This document shows positions 46,945 to 59,600 of a stretch of DNA of 64,000 nucleotides, one piece after another. The translations under genes and the position numbers were made by a program. The notes beneath the pieces are model-generated. The model saw only the letters and a program-made list of their open reading frames with translations. It made no database searches and had not been told where the DNA came from. Every line of letters begins with the position of its first letter. Within the stretch, counting starts at the first letter, position 1. Where the stretch lies: assembly GCA_028752905.1 (NCBI GenBank), contig JAQNBH010000011.1, forward strand, positions 2,765,303 to 2,829,302, given 5' to 3'. The DNA is from Cladorhizidae sp. MBARI D1340-BT2. Its lineage: Eukaryota; Porifera; Demospongiae; Poecilosclerida; Cladorhizidae.

Positions 46945-49110
46945 TGCTGATACTAATTCCTTAGCTATAGAAATTAAATGTAACGAGTCCGTAAATTCTT
47001 TGTGTACATGTACTAGTCACACATTTTCCATCGTTGTTGAAAGTAAGTACATGAAGAGATGCTTGAGGGTGGAAAATGTCCTTTCAGCTATAGCAGATGA
47101 GTTGTGCGGTGAGATAGAGGAGAAGCAATTATCTAGAGCAGGTAACATTTCTTTAAATAGCTCATTGCTGTTCAAGGCTTCACAAACAGTGTGTACTGAA
47201 GTAACAGTCTTTACTTCTGTATCCTTTCTTTTGATGATGTCAGGAAGAAGTGCTAACTGAACCTTTAACTCGTCAAGATCTACACCATTTTTGAAGTATT
47301 CGTCCCCCCAATTTTTTTTCCTTCACTTGTGATAATGTTTCTTGCTTACTGCCCTCATAAGTGCTTGCTCCATTGACACCACTGATAGAACCTGTTTAAT
47401 TTCAAAGCAATTTTGAAATTCACCCAGATCGTACAAGCTTCATAATATAGTACACAACCTTCATCAATTGAACTGATGGGATGGGATTCACACCCACAAT
47501 CAAATGTATGTGAACATTGTTTCTTACTCATAGGTAGCACTGGCTGTCCAACACCCTATTCTCAGAGAATTCTTCATAGTATTGATTGGACTCCTCCTCA
47601 GATATGATAAGTTCGAAATATTTCTTTGCTATTTCAACAGTAGCTAGACCATCTTGTTTTTCTTTAGTTAAACTGAACGATCAGTGACAGAGCCAAATAG
47701 AACTTTTCTAGCGACTGCTGCAAACCATTTGCTTTCATGCCATACTCATCATGGGTGGTTGAACAAATTTCTTCTAACATCTATAAAAGCACACCATAGT
47801 CTTTTGGAATAGCATCAATTGCTATGGTTCGAGCAGTCCACCTTGTCAGGCAAAACAATTTTAGGCTCGCACTGTCATCACCTACTTGCTGGAGCAGAAT
47901 AGATGAGATACTTTAGGTGAAGCTTTCCAATTTCTTTCACTTTTCCCAGGTCATCTCTTGCACAAACTATCCTCCTTCCAATTCCCTGAAGACACAAATT
48001 TAAAGAATCGGCAAAACCGTGCAAAAGTATGGCTTCCGGATTTTTAATTATAAAAAACAACACTTATGTTCATTTCACTTGTATATTGGCTGCACCGTCA
48101 TATGCTTGCCCCTGACATAAATGTAATGGAAGGTTACACATTATAAGGAGATATTTAATCATACTAAATAAGGTCTCAGTTTTTGTATCAGGTATATACT
48201 CGGAATAAGCCTACAGCATCTTTAGAACTTTGTACTGATCAATCACCCAGATTTCATACTGAAAAATTGATTGTTCAATATAGTTGCTTCATCTTGCAAT
48301 AACTGAAAACGATGTGCACAGTTTCCTTCCTACATTTTTTTTAATACGTTGCATAGCAAATCGAAATAAGCTCATTCACTGTTTGAAAACAAGTGTAACC
48401 ATTCACCTTAACCAGGTTTTGACCACTTCATATTTAAGGCCCCCACATTAGAATGAGTTGCTTCATATTTCCTTCTGACTCAGTATGGCCTAGAAGGCTA
48501 TTCGTTGACAATCAAGAAATTGTATTCCCTTCATTTGCTTTAAAAGTCCTGCTCTTCGCATTCGTTATGATTTAATTGTGCAGTCAATGGTTCTCAATTG
48601 TATTCTTCTTTGAGCTATCCAGTTTATTTTGGCCTCTTTATGGGAGAGGGTACCTTCCGTGAGATTTAAACCTTTATATGGCTTTTTTCCAATTTTGGAA
48701 ACCATTTTCAGTAAATACTTTCTCTGCATATTTACTGAATGTAAGCATATGTGCCTGGCAGCATAATTATAGTAAAATACCTTCTTAAGAGATGTACACA
48801 GACGAAGTCAAACTCAATTGAAAGTTTCTTCTTATCATGCTTAATAATTTCAGCGTAATCTTATCATTTAACTGAAAGGCTTTCTCTTCACTGGTACAAC
48901 ACTGTCCTGAACATCCTACTTCTTCTGGTGTGGCATTCTGGCCTTCTGAATCTGATAAGCTTATGGTGGTTTTGAATTGGGTATCCTCTTGCTCAGACAC
49001 AATTCCTGGAATATACCTAATTCATCCTAGGACCTTGATGATTTGATTCAGTTCCTCTTGCTTTCTTGGGTGCTGCCAAAAAGCTCAATGGGGAAACCTG
49101 AGGCTGTGAC
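46945..49110 (-). pseudogene. Older hAT transposase pseudogene, unit 3
   Basis: The minus-strand copy carries the N-terminal MSEQEDTQFKTTISLSDSEG (48785-49000), the NLCLQGIGRRIVCARDDLG piece (47878-48063) and the C-terminal dimerisation remnant near 47080. It lacks the 7.3 kb nest of unit 2 and the younger hAT of unit 1. Confidence 0.8.
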
Positions 49111-49204
49111 TATCTTTTTGTCACTTAATTTCTGCTCTGCTATCCGCAGATTCTGCACATACCCATTAGCTTTGTCAATTGCCATGTAAGATGTAGACCA
49201 TAAT

Positions 49205-49480
49205 ACAGCTTATCAGTAGTGAGTTTGTTCCAATATATAAGCAGTATTGGAGTAGTTTGTTCCAGTAGTAGTAGTTTGTTCCAATATGTAAGTATTATTA
49301 TAGTAGTAGTTAGTTCCAATCTCTAAATAGTAGTAGTAGTTTGTTCCAATATATAAGCATTAGTGAGGATTGATTCAAATATACAAGTTGTATAGACCGT
49401 TACAGATGTCTGTTTTGTGGCGAGTCCCCAGAGTAAAGTCTGTCCACAGTGTGTATGTGTGTATGTGTGTGTGCATGAGA
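49205..49480 (-). repeat. Short minisatellite plus (CA)n microsatellite, unit 3
   Basis: TTTGTTCCAATATATAAG and GTAGTAGTAG units lie at about 49205-49385, and GT-rich microsatellite at 49441-49480. Both are inverted counterparts of the unit 1 and unit 2 arrays. Confidence 0.65.
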
Positions 49481-49636
49481 CCACAATCAGCATATTTATC
49501 TTCTACAAGGTGTGCCGCACTTTGCTGGTTTTGACCTAAATTTTTAGTCCACCCAATCTGTTCTTTTACACAGATTGGCATTCATATGAATGCTAATAGA
49601 GTCAAGAGGCACCATTAAGTCAACATAATATCTAAC

Positions 49637-49652
49637 AATAGTATACATATTG
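49637..49652 (-). other. Empty target site of the palindromic element
   Basis: On the minus strand the sequence runs GGCAATATGTATACTATTG with no insert, whereas units 1 and 2 carry the element between two copies of this target. Confidence 0.8.
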
Positions 49653-49735
49653 CCACACCTGCCAACTATAAATGGCTATTAGCAGAGCATGTTGATTATG
49701 TGATGTATTATACATTATCATTATCTAGTGATTCA

Positions 49736-49741
49736 TTGATT
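49736..49741 (-). promoter_or_regulatory. Altered polyadenylation signal position, receptor C
   Basis: The hexamer aligned to AATAAA in units 1 and 2 reads AATCAA here. Another signal may be used. Confidence 0.4.
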
Positions 49742-49935
49742 GTCCCCTTCCCCTTGACTCATGCGTGCCAATCACACGACGTTCCTTTAAAATGTGGGAA
49801 ATCATCAAAAAGAAGGGAAAATCAAAAAGGAGGGGGAAAGGTCACATCATGCAATGTCAAAAGGTCGACAGAACTTTTTAAAGTAGTTAAAGTATTAGCT
49901 ACCATACTGAGAAAAGACTTTCAAATGCACAATAT

Positions 49936-50130
49936 TAAATGTATAATTCTTAAAGGTTAACATCAAAACTACATGTACAATTCTTAATGGTTAACATCTA
50001 TACTATAATGGGTTAACATCAATACTACATGTACAAGGGTTAGACATCGATACTATATGTATAATTCTTAAGGGTTAACATCAATACTATAATTATGTAC
50101 AATTCTTAAAGGTTAACATCATTGTGATGA
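49936..50130 (-). repeat. 3' UTR minisatellite after receptor C
   Basis: About five units with GGTTAACATC and TACATGTACAATTCTTA (plus-strand view). It is the longest of the three 3' arrays along with that of receptor A. Confidence 0.75.
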
Positions 50131-53091
50131 ATGGTCCACCTGTGGTTGATGATCGTGATTGCTTACAACTTGGTCCTCGCCTTTGCCATTACCAACAGCT
50201 TTCTCCATTTCAGTTTCAGAAGCAGCAACAGGTTTTGAATCATCGTCAACTTTCATGTAGAATGATGGTCTTGATGTTTCTGTAAAAGGAAAGATACAGC
50301 TAATAAATTTATGAATGCTTGGACACATGATTTTCTACTCACTGTTTATCTTCCTTAAAGAAGTACTAACAGTCTTTATGCAAGAACCATCATTCGTAAG
50401 GCTCTTTGTCCTACTAAGACTGTTCCGTTCTGGTTTGAAGAGAATAATGAAGAGCTTGTGACCGAAAATAGAAAGGAGGACTGCAAATCCTGACATTACC
50501 ACCGCCAATGAGATGGCAATGTTCTGTAACTCATGCATGGTCCGTGTGGCAAAGAAAGTAATGATGAAAGCAATCCATATTACAAGGATGGAGATGGAGC
50601 AGAGTGCAATATACTTCGCCTCATTGAAATTATCTGGGTAGTTGAAGCTTAGTGCACCAAAGATGGTACAGAGGCCAATGAGGATTGTCTCGTAGCTTGC
50701 AGACAGGATCAGAAAAATGGTTCTATCCAACAAACACGTAATTACCACTGTGGGAAAGGCATTCGGCATCTCTGTGTTCCGCCGGGTCTCTCTCATTACT
50801 TCTGGGTGATCAACGGAAGTGGAAATAACCAGAATCAGCCACTGAAGCAAGACCAGGACCACAGTGAATAATACCTGGTACTGAGGCTCTGTGAAACGTG
50901 GTCGATTTAGCTTTACCTTCTGCAGGAAGATGCGAGCCACTCGCACAATCTTGACCAAAAGAGCACTGAACATAATTGCAAAGCTGGTCCAGAGAATCCA
51001 CCTTTGGATGCCACAGATGACAACCTTAGGCTTTGAAACGTAGAAGAAGGCAGAAAAGAAGCTGAGTGTGATGCCCAACAGAAGTAGGATCATCTGCTCT
51101 CGGCCTGAAGACTTGACCACTGGCGTATTCCAGAACATAATAAAAACTACTGAGGTGAAGGCCACTGCTACCAAACCTATAAGGGCAATGATCATGATAA
51201 TAATGGAGTAAGGATGGTTGAAATTCAGGAAAGATTGCTTTAGAGGTACGCAACCACTGCTTCCATTCATAGGATTATCCCCCCATCTCTCATTCTCACA
51301 TTTGCTGCAGTTAAGGGCCAGAGGGTCACTGGAGAAGAATTTCCCAAGGCAGGGGTCACAGAAACCACAGCAAGAGGACTGGACTAATCTTTGAAACTGG
51401 CCAGGACTGCACCTGCCACACTGTGACACTGGTGGAGAGGTTAACACTTGCTCACTGGCAGTGTCAAGACCAAACTGAAAAGGTACCCCTTGAAAAAGTT
51501 GCAGGCTAGATTCTTTGGTCATAATGCTGTCCCATATTCCAACCCTCTTGAAAACAAACCGTGCCTGCTTAGTTCCTTCCTCTTCACCAGTAAAGACAGC
51601 TTGGTAATTTAAAATCTCATACCTTCCCTCCACATTGCCCTGACTATCAAAGACAATCCTGTTTCCTGTGGGACTGGTAAAATCCACCATTTTAATGTAC
51701 TCTAGCAATGAACTGCCATTTAGTTCCTTTGTCTGGTTCAGACATGTCCTGTTGTTGCTGAACCATTGGATTGGCTGCTCACAATTTGCTGTGAGGAAGT
51801 TCTGCAGAGCATGTGCATATGTATAAACAGCATCCACAACCAAAGGTATCTTTTTGCCCTGCTCATAACTCTGCAGTTCAGAAACGCTAAGATTTCTGTT
51901 GCAAGGTGCCTTCTTGTTTGAACTCTCATCACTGGTGCAGTTCATAACTGCAGAGAAGTATTCCTCAAACCACGGATTTCGACTGTTGCTTTCCAGGGTG
52001 AGTTTGGAAAAGTACTCATGAAAGCTCTGTAGGTGTTCGGTGAGAGGGACAAATCCAATCATACCAGCTACAGTACTGTTATGATTATTGGCCAAAGAAA
52101 GTGAATGTGCCCATGAATCACTAGCTATCCAGGTGAACTTTCTTGATGACATTGGATTAAGGTGCTTAAAAAGGTTATTTGCACTATCTTGTGATGTAAA
52201 TAGAATGACGACATTAGCCTCCGATTTGTTAAGCTTCTCAGCAAGGCTAAAGAACTTTTCATCAGAGAAATCATCATCAATCCCTACATCTAGATCAATA
52301 CAAATCCCCTTTTGCCTTGCCAAAGTGTGAATTTCATCAATGCCTGGCTCACCGTATGTGTTTCGGGAATATATAGTGGAAATATATGTCCAATTGAAGA
52401 AGACCAGCAGATCGACCATAGCTCGGGCTTGCAACCTATCTGTAGGAGTTGTACGATAGAAATAACCATAGCGATTCCTGTTACTCAAAAGGTCTGAAGA
52501 TGAGGCATAGCTAACTTGAGGGGTCTTAAAGAGTCGGACCAGGCTTGCCACTGGAACACTTACACGACTAGAAGCAGCTCCAACAATCCCAGATGTGGGG
52601 GCATCCAAGAAATCCTCCTCCAACACTGTCGCATTCAAACCAGTCAAGCTTCCTGCAGCACAGTTCCTGATGCCCAGCTGACTGCTACTAATCACCAAGT
52701 CCACAGTCTCATCCAGGCCAATATTCGGACTAGAGCATGTGTCTCTGATATCATAGCCAAGGGTGAGTCCCTTCAATAAATATTCGTCAGCATTGATCTC
52801 GTCAATGGCATACAACATGCCTTCCATCCTCTCCACTCCTCTCTCCAACCTTACTGCCCCGCAAGCCCCACCACCATCTACTGATGTGTGAATGGGAAAG
52901 AGCCCACCAATCACAAAGTCCTTACGGCTTCGGTTTCTGGCTCCTTGTATTCTACCACCAGTAGGGTTGATGACTTCTGATGGGTAGGAAAAGCCAAATA
53001 TGGTTTCTTGTTGTAGTGAGGCAAAGCAGAGAGTCAGGATAGTTAGAACCAGCATTGGACCCGAAAAATTTAACAAAGATTGTCCAACCAT
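50119..53091 (-). CDS. Class C GPCR, metabotropic-glutamate-receptor-like (receptor C), two exons, inverted
   Basis: Exon 1 is 53091-50343 and exon 2 is 50279-50119, giving 969 residues. The domain order matches receptors A and B with no indels in exon 1. It is the most divergent of the three: G142R, D206N with F210Y, D305N, Q509A with T510R-region changes, the stretch SSVAK replaced by SIMTK (522-526), E601R with N605D, and a changed membrane-proximal end (SCIKTVSTSLRKIN). Cysteines of the cysteine-rich domain, C693, C786 and the putative contacts R88, D218, Y246, D325 and K413/K414 are kept. The tail contains SFYMKVDDDSKPVAASETE. Differences are spread through the ligand domain and hinge, so ligand affinity could differ. 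Confidence 0.93.
50280..50342 (-). other. 63-bp intron in receptor C
   Basis: Minus-strand donor GTGAGTAG and acceptor CTTTTACAG, phase 1, same position as in A and B. Joining gives KINKTSRPSFYM at the tail start. Confidence 0.85.
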
Positions 53092-53375
53092 TCCAGATTT
53101 AGCCCCTCTACTTACTCACGAAGGTTATCATCCTGCAAGAAAATGAAAGTACATTAGCTAGAACAAATCTCATTCTAGTTAAGTTACTAATCTTCAGATA
53201 TGTAGCTTTCTAGCTACCTACCAACCACCCACAGATTCAATGCAAAGCTCGGCACGTTAATGCTTCCAGTACTCTATATACCTAGAAGTAGTCCGAAGGA
53301 GCGGAAGTGCCAAGACAGTTTGGCGCATTAAACGTCTCAGACCGACTTCCCTATACAAATTTTACTTCCGGTTGT
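53092..53375 (-). promoter_or_regulatory. 5' flank and presumed promoter/5' UTR of receptor C
   Basis: Inverted counterpart of 1-243. It differs by insertions near 53110-53145 and 53225-53300, and the block TTCTTGCAG appears where A and B read CTCTTGCGTG. That change creates a possible splice acceptor in the 5' UTR, but no matching donor was identified. Confidence 0.45.
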
Positions 53376-55950
53376 CTATTCTATTTCCTTATTGCCGTAT
53401 ATATAGCTGGGGTGGAGGAGCCAATTATGAGTTGGAGAAGCTTGAGATTTTCAATCTCAATCTCTAAACATCAGAAAATTACATGAGCGGCTGTAATAGT
53501 GTAGCGGTTGTAGTTGGGGGGTGGGTGGGTGATGAGGACCTCCCTGTGGAGCCTCCTCTGAAAATGGAAAGTTTGTTTTCCTTGGGATGTTGTTTGAACG
53601 GGTGATAGGTGATCGCTTTGTCTATGTTAAGCCATAACCTTGGATAAACTCATCACCGAACTTTCACTCGTGCGAATGTGTGATTGCTTGGCGTGCGCAC
53701 GCAAGTTTGTGTCTGCGTGTAAGCAGAATCATAGTGAAAGCATTTCTTATAATTATATTAAATACAAGTCTTGAATACACTTTTTTTAATTGTATTTACT
53801 GGTTTGCTTTAATTCCCCCTGCCCACCCATCTTGCCATGTCTGACATCTTAGGGGGTGTGCACAAAGATGGAATGCTCAGATAAAGTTCTCCCTTTCCCT
53901 CCCCCAAACTCAAATTGACTCCCATCCCCCCTTAGTAATTGCTTTATGTTTTCATGTTTATGTTTACATGGCCCTAGAACTGAATACTGTAATTGTTGAA
54001 ACAATAATGGTGTATCTCTCTCCCCATAGCAGCCATCTAGGCAATAGAGCAGCAGCTGTGCCACAGGTTTGGTATGTGGATGTTGGGATGACAAGGGAGG
54101 ACCGGATAATCATTCAAGGTAAGCTGCCATGCCAATCAGCGAGGTCTTATTACAGTCCAAGAGGATCAGGACAAGCTGTAGGCTAGCACTGTGATGAAGA
54201 TAACATCTGGGAGTGGTCTTAAGAATCATGTTAGAAGCAAAGTATTCCTATGGTAAAGAAGATGCTGACAAAGATATTCAGATCTCAAATGCTGACTATG
54301 CATGTAACTTTGAACCTTGAACATTCGGCAAATAGTAAGTATGTGACCTTCTCGGATCGTTAAAAAAAAGAAATTTTATTTCTGGAAATCGATAGACCTT
54401 GGCCCAACAACAATGAAGGCTTCACAGGCCAGACTTGGTGGAATTTCTTTTTCCAACCCTGTCCAAGTCTTTGATTCTCTGCCTATCAAAGACTGACCAA
54501 GTATTTAACGAATGCCAGTTTCCTGATTACACACACTTATTAATCATGTCCAATCAATTACAAGCTAAAATGGACATCCATTCAGAGGAAGCAATGCTAC
54601 ATCAACAGTTACAAATGTTAAAGGACCTAGTACGAACAGAGTCTCATGGCGTGCCATCAAGTTGGCTGACAACTGCTTACAAATAGGTAAGTCTGCCATG
54701 ACATGCACTCTGTGATCTTATGTGTCTCAATTGAACATTCACTATCATTCCCAAAGAGCAGATTCCTGTACAAGGAATGCTAGGATCTTAAATCAATTAT
54801 ATAACTGAGGTATTTGATATGCGCATAGATTAGAGCTAGCAGCATCTCACTGGTGAAATGCAGTCAGGAGCATTAACAAGGCATGTACTCATCATGATGT
54901 CATTGCCAATGGCTGTCTGGCTGTTCCTAACCACAATATTCCCGATAAATTTGAAAGCCGCCTTTAGGCGTGATAATGAATGCCAAATTTTTCATTCGAA
55001 AGTTTTTTGGGGGGATATTCTCAAGCCCCTCGCCAGACAAAGACAAATAGATATTCATGTTGTCCATCGTGTGTATGTGTGTGGTGAGTGAGTGTATGCA
55101 TATTTCTCCATCAATTCAAAATTGCACTTTGTACTTCCATTATGTCATATATCACACTGCAAAGTAGACATGGAATATTCTTTTTGGGATTCAGCACCTG
55201 TCACAATAATGAAAGGTCATTCACACTTTAGTTTTTGAAGTATCATGTTTGAGTAACTCTTTCTTGTCACTCTTGTGCACAATCAAATATAGTGTTGAGG
55301 TCTGTACTTGTCACAGACTTTTGGGAGAGAATATTTTACCTTGCAAATTCAGTATCTAGTGGATGGAGTGCTGGTCTTCCATGGTTAGTGCCAAGGAAAG
55401 TCTTATGGTTGATAGGCCAACTTCATGTTGTTCTTGACCTGTGTATATTTCAGATCCTTTCCTCACAAAACTTATTGGGGCTCACTGGTCACATGATGCT
55501 ACCAAAAAAAAACAATACAAAATCTTTTATATTATACTCCTGCCTTCCTAGACCTTGTCCATTAGGACACTTGAATGCACAGACTTGAACTTGTACTGTG
55601 CAGGTTCAAAATCCACTGCTTTTCCAATTTACTAATAGATCATGTCAAGTTCATTCTTAGCAAGCTCTCTTTGTTTTACAAACGAGGGGAAAATGGAGCA
55701 TAAATAAATGAAATACAACAACCAATGCCAGAAATTAAGAAAAGTATATAGCTGAAATGACTATAAACTGAAAAATATTTCTTATTTCGCAGAACATTAC
55801 AACCAGCACTCTGCTCCTTTTCTTATGAACCTAAATAACTATTCTGGTTCGATTATTGGTGAAAGAGACTTACATTGTATGTCACTCAGCCAAAGCAAAA
55901 ACATTTAATTTGGGTCACTGTATTTTTTCATCGTGGATTCAGTTTATCAA
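53376..55950 (-). other. Upstream segment of unit 3, inverted copy of 24.03-26.71 kb, no gene found
   Basis: Similarity can be followed from the AACCGGAAGT-like block next to the promoter to AACATTACAACCAGCACTCT near 55793 and ends near 55950. Frames of 60-98 codons are not shared with the other copy. Confidence 0.5.
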
Positions 55951-55962
55951 TTATGGCTAATA

Positions 55963-56006
55963 TTATTATTAGTAGTAGTAGTACTAGTAGTAGTAGTAGT
56001 AGTAGA
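55963..56006 (+). repeat. (TAG)n microsatellite at the segment end
   Basis: TATTATTATTAGTAGTAG grading into TAGTAG, marking the point where unit 3 similarity stops. The unit 2 counterpart at this place is the large AAT field. Confidence 0.85.
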
Positions 56007-56029
56007 GGCATGTAGGATACTGGATTCAA

Positions 56030-56605
56030 ATTAGTCTGTTGTCTGCTGGTCTCTCTGCCAATCTGTCTGCTGGTCTGTATATGTCTGCCTGCCAGTCAGA
56101 CTGCTGGTCTGCCTGTCAGTCTGTCTGCTGGTCTGTGTGTGTCTGCCAGTCTGTCTGCTGGTCTATAAGTGTCTACCTGCCAGTCTGTTGCCTTCTGGTC
56201 TTTCTGCCAGTCTGTCTGCTGATCTATGTCTTCCAGTCTGTTCTGCTGGTCTGTATGTGTCTGCCTGCCAGTCTGTCTGCAGGTTTATATGTCTACCTGC
56301 CAGTCTGTTGCCTTCTGGTCTTTCTGCCAGTCTGTCTGCTGATCTATGTCTTCCAGTCTGTCTGCTGGTCTGTATGTGTCTGCCTGCCAGTCTGTCTGCA
56401 GGTTTATATGTCTACCTGCCAGTCTGTCTGATGATCTTTATGTGTCTGCCTGCCAGTTTGTTGCCTTCTGGTCTTTCTGCCAGTCTGTGTGCTAGTCTGT
56501 GTCTTCCAGTCCATCTGTTGGTCTGTATGTGTCTACCAGTCTGTCTGTGTATACCTGCCAGGCTGTCTGCTGGTCTGTCTGCCAATCTGTCTGCTGGTCT
56601 GTATG
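56030..56605 (+). repeat. CTGTCTGCTGGTCTG minisatellite
   Basis: Built from CTGCCAGTCTGTCTGC, TGGTCTGTATGTGTC and TTGCCTTCTGGTC units, with a higher-order repeat of about 120 bp (compare 56180-56300 with 56300-56415). It is confined to this junction. Leucine/serine/cysteine-rich frames of up to 190 codons here are artefacts. Confidence 0.9.
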
Positions 56606-59600
56606 TTTCTGGTTTTATTTTACCATACTCATCCAAAGTTTCTTTCATGTTACACTCTGTGAAGCAAGTCACTCTCTATTTTGTTTGGCCAGATTTTGAC
56701 TGGAGATAGTGGAGACACATCTATTTCAAACTATGTAGAGAAATGGCTAAAGTTTGTGCTGGATTCATGAGGTCTGGATGTAGTATTTGGTCTTCGTGTC
56801 AGCAACCCTAGTCGGCCTGGAATGTATGCTGAATTTTGGAGTCATGTTAATGAGCTAATCCATGAGCATGCTCTAAAGGCTGTGGATGAGCATCACCATG
56901 GTTATATTTGTCACATGGCTGTGGCCTTTTTCTGTAAATGACTTTTCTGTAAATGACCTGCGCACTGAAATTGTTTCAAAGTTTTCTGATGTCACAGCTC
57001 CTCTATTGAGTGGATACTGTGTCAGTTTTAACCTCAAAATCCCTTTCAACAGTCATTGTCCCATTACTCTGCACAATTTCATATTAGGTTAATGGTAGCT
57101 ACAGTCCAGACAAGTGAAAGCAGATCATGTGGATTCACATTATTATGTGTCTATTTTAAGTACCTATGTCAGCTTGCTATCTTGTTCAAGCCATATTTGA
57201 TATTTGCCAAGATCATAAGCACTTTATTAAAATGTTGGTGAGCTTGGCTTTCCAGTGGCAGTGGTGGAGTGGGGAAGCCGAGGTTGTGAGCGTAAATGCT
57301 CTTTTCTCTGTTCACGATCACAGTTTCTTCACAAAGGCATCAGTGACACTTCTCTGCAATGTCCTGAGACTCCTTCTACTCAGGGAAGGTACAAGTTACA
57401 CTCTACACTCAAGGGTGATATATTTGAGTCCTCCAACACTTTGTGAAGTACTTCTTATTTTGGAGTGTTCTCATTCACACCTCAATCCAATAATGTCTCT
57501 ATTCACAGATTCAGGCTCGGATCACCACTCTAACTTTCTGTTTGTCCAAGTTGCATAAAATTAATAGGTTTTCCTTGTTGGATCTGTACATTCTGCACTT
57601 CATAGCAGTTATCAACCTTGTGAAAAGAATCATGTCTCTTATCAACCTTGGCTTACAGTTCATTGGTGTGCAGATGTCAAATGCTCTTAAAAGGTGTTGT
57701 GATGTGATGTGGCTCTGTGCATTGCATATCTCTGAGAGGAGGTTAGCCATGTGTCCCATGGGAGTAGAAACTGGAGTGTCCCAATATTCCTTAGTAAACA
57801 CCACCCATGGGCTACTTGAATCACCTAGTATGGTTGCAGCCTTATAACATCATAATCGACTCTTTGCAGGCTAAATGCATTAAACAGTACCTTAACACAT
57901 CTGGTTGTGTTGAAAACCACTCACTGGCACACATTAATAATGCACACTTCTTAATCCTGTGTATCTCTGAACTAAGTACTGAAGAATGTCAAGGTCAGTA
58001 GAAAAAGAAGACAGACACCAGTCAATTGGGGATTAGGTCATTCTTTTCCTCAGTTGAAGTCTCCCCATCTCAAAATAAGTAGCGAACTGATGACGGACTC
58101 CAATCTTGTACTACTACATAGATGATGGCACTGATATGGGCCACAGTGAGTGTGAAAGTGAAATTTGTTCAGATATCGCTCTATCATTTGCTGATAATGA
58201 TTGTCAACCTCCAGCGGTGGCACTTCCATGAGTTTGCCTAGTACTTATAATACGTGCGATGGTATGTGTTGTAGTTCTGAGGTAATTAACTAACCTACCC
58301 ACAGAAAGTTGCTTAGCAAAACTGAAAAGGTACATGGATCTGGAACAAATGAGCAGAAGAGGCATTTCTTGTCATAATGTTACAAATCATTTTACATTTT
58401 TGCTATATATGAGTCGTATTGCTATCACTGTCAAGAAGCATATAATTTCAACGCTTTACTGTTATTAGCACAAAAGCAGAACCCGCATTCACTGTTACAG
58501 GTTTTGGCCACAATAAGCATTAAACTGCATGAATGTTCCAGAGCTCATAGAACAGCTGTAATGTTCGACATTTTTGCAAGGTCTACCCCTATAACTGAAA
58601 TACTTCAAAGTGAAGTTAATACTACCCATGTTAACGAGAGAAGCGGCTTAATAAATAAGCTTTCTGCTCTGTGTCACTTGTTACGACAAAGCATTTCCAT
58701 CAGGAATGACATGCTGATGGCTCAAACATGACTGTAATGCTTCAACATGTACTTGGAGAAATGGCATGGATGGAAGACCACAAATATCATTCCCCAGAAA
58801 TATTAAATAACTAATGAAATGATGCAGATAATGGCTCATAAAGTTCTACATTCACTGATTGCTGATTTACTTTCACCACATTGGTTTTCACTGCTTGCAA
58901 GATACATTTCTAGCCATGAATAGGTTGTTGTTACGCTGCAATGGGTATGAGATGTTAATGAAACTTTCTTTGGGCTTGTTCAAGTTGGCAATACTAATGT
59001 CTTCATTCATTGTTGAAAGTTAATTTCTTTAGGCATTCCATTTAGTCATTGCAAGGGCTAGGGATTTGAGGGAGTAAGGATTTTCCAGGGTTGCTTAAAT
59101 AAATCTGCAATTTTGGTACTCTGCCTTGCACATTGTGTGAATCTATCTATGCCTACATGATATTGCAAGGGATTTTGTAACAAAGAAGCTTTAAACTTTG
59201 CCATGGAAGTTATCCAATTGATAAAATATTCACCCAAGGCAAGTCATGTACAAAGACTACATGAAGAATCACCTACAGAGGAATACATACAATTTGCCCA
59301 ACAAGGTGAACAGTCCATACAGGACCTATAGAATTCTTCATAACTACCTGTCACTTCAACAAACTATGGAAGTATCCTTATGGAACTGGTGACTCTTCTA
59401 GGTGAGTTAGTGGCATACTAGTACTCATGGAGAAATTTTGAACTTATTTTGGTTTGAAGTTTTCAGATTTGATTTTCAGTATGAAACAGTTATCAGTTAC
59501 ACTCAAGGAGTGAATACTAATGTCAATAATTACTTTGCTGCAGTTGATGTTACCATTCATAGAAGTGAAGAAATATTTGAATTTTAAGGATGAAGCTGAA

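Noticed and set aside
56039..56709. Overlapping ORFs of 130 and 190 codons rich in Leu, Ser, Cys and Val
   Set aside because: They follow the CTGTCTGCTGGTCTG minisatellite in all three frames; composition artefact with no domain.
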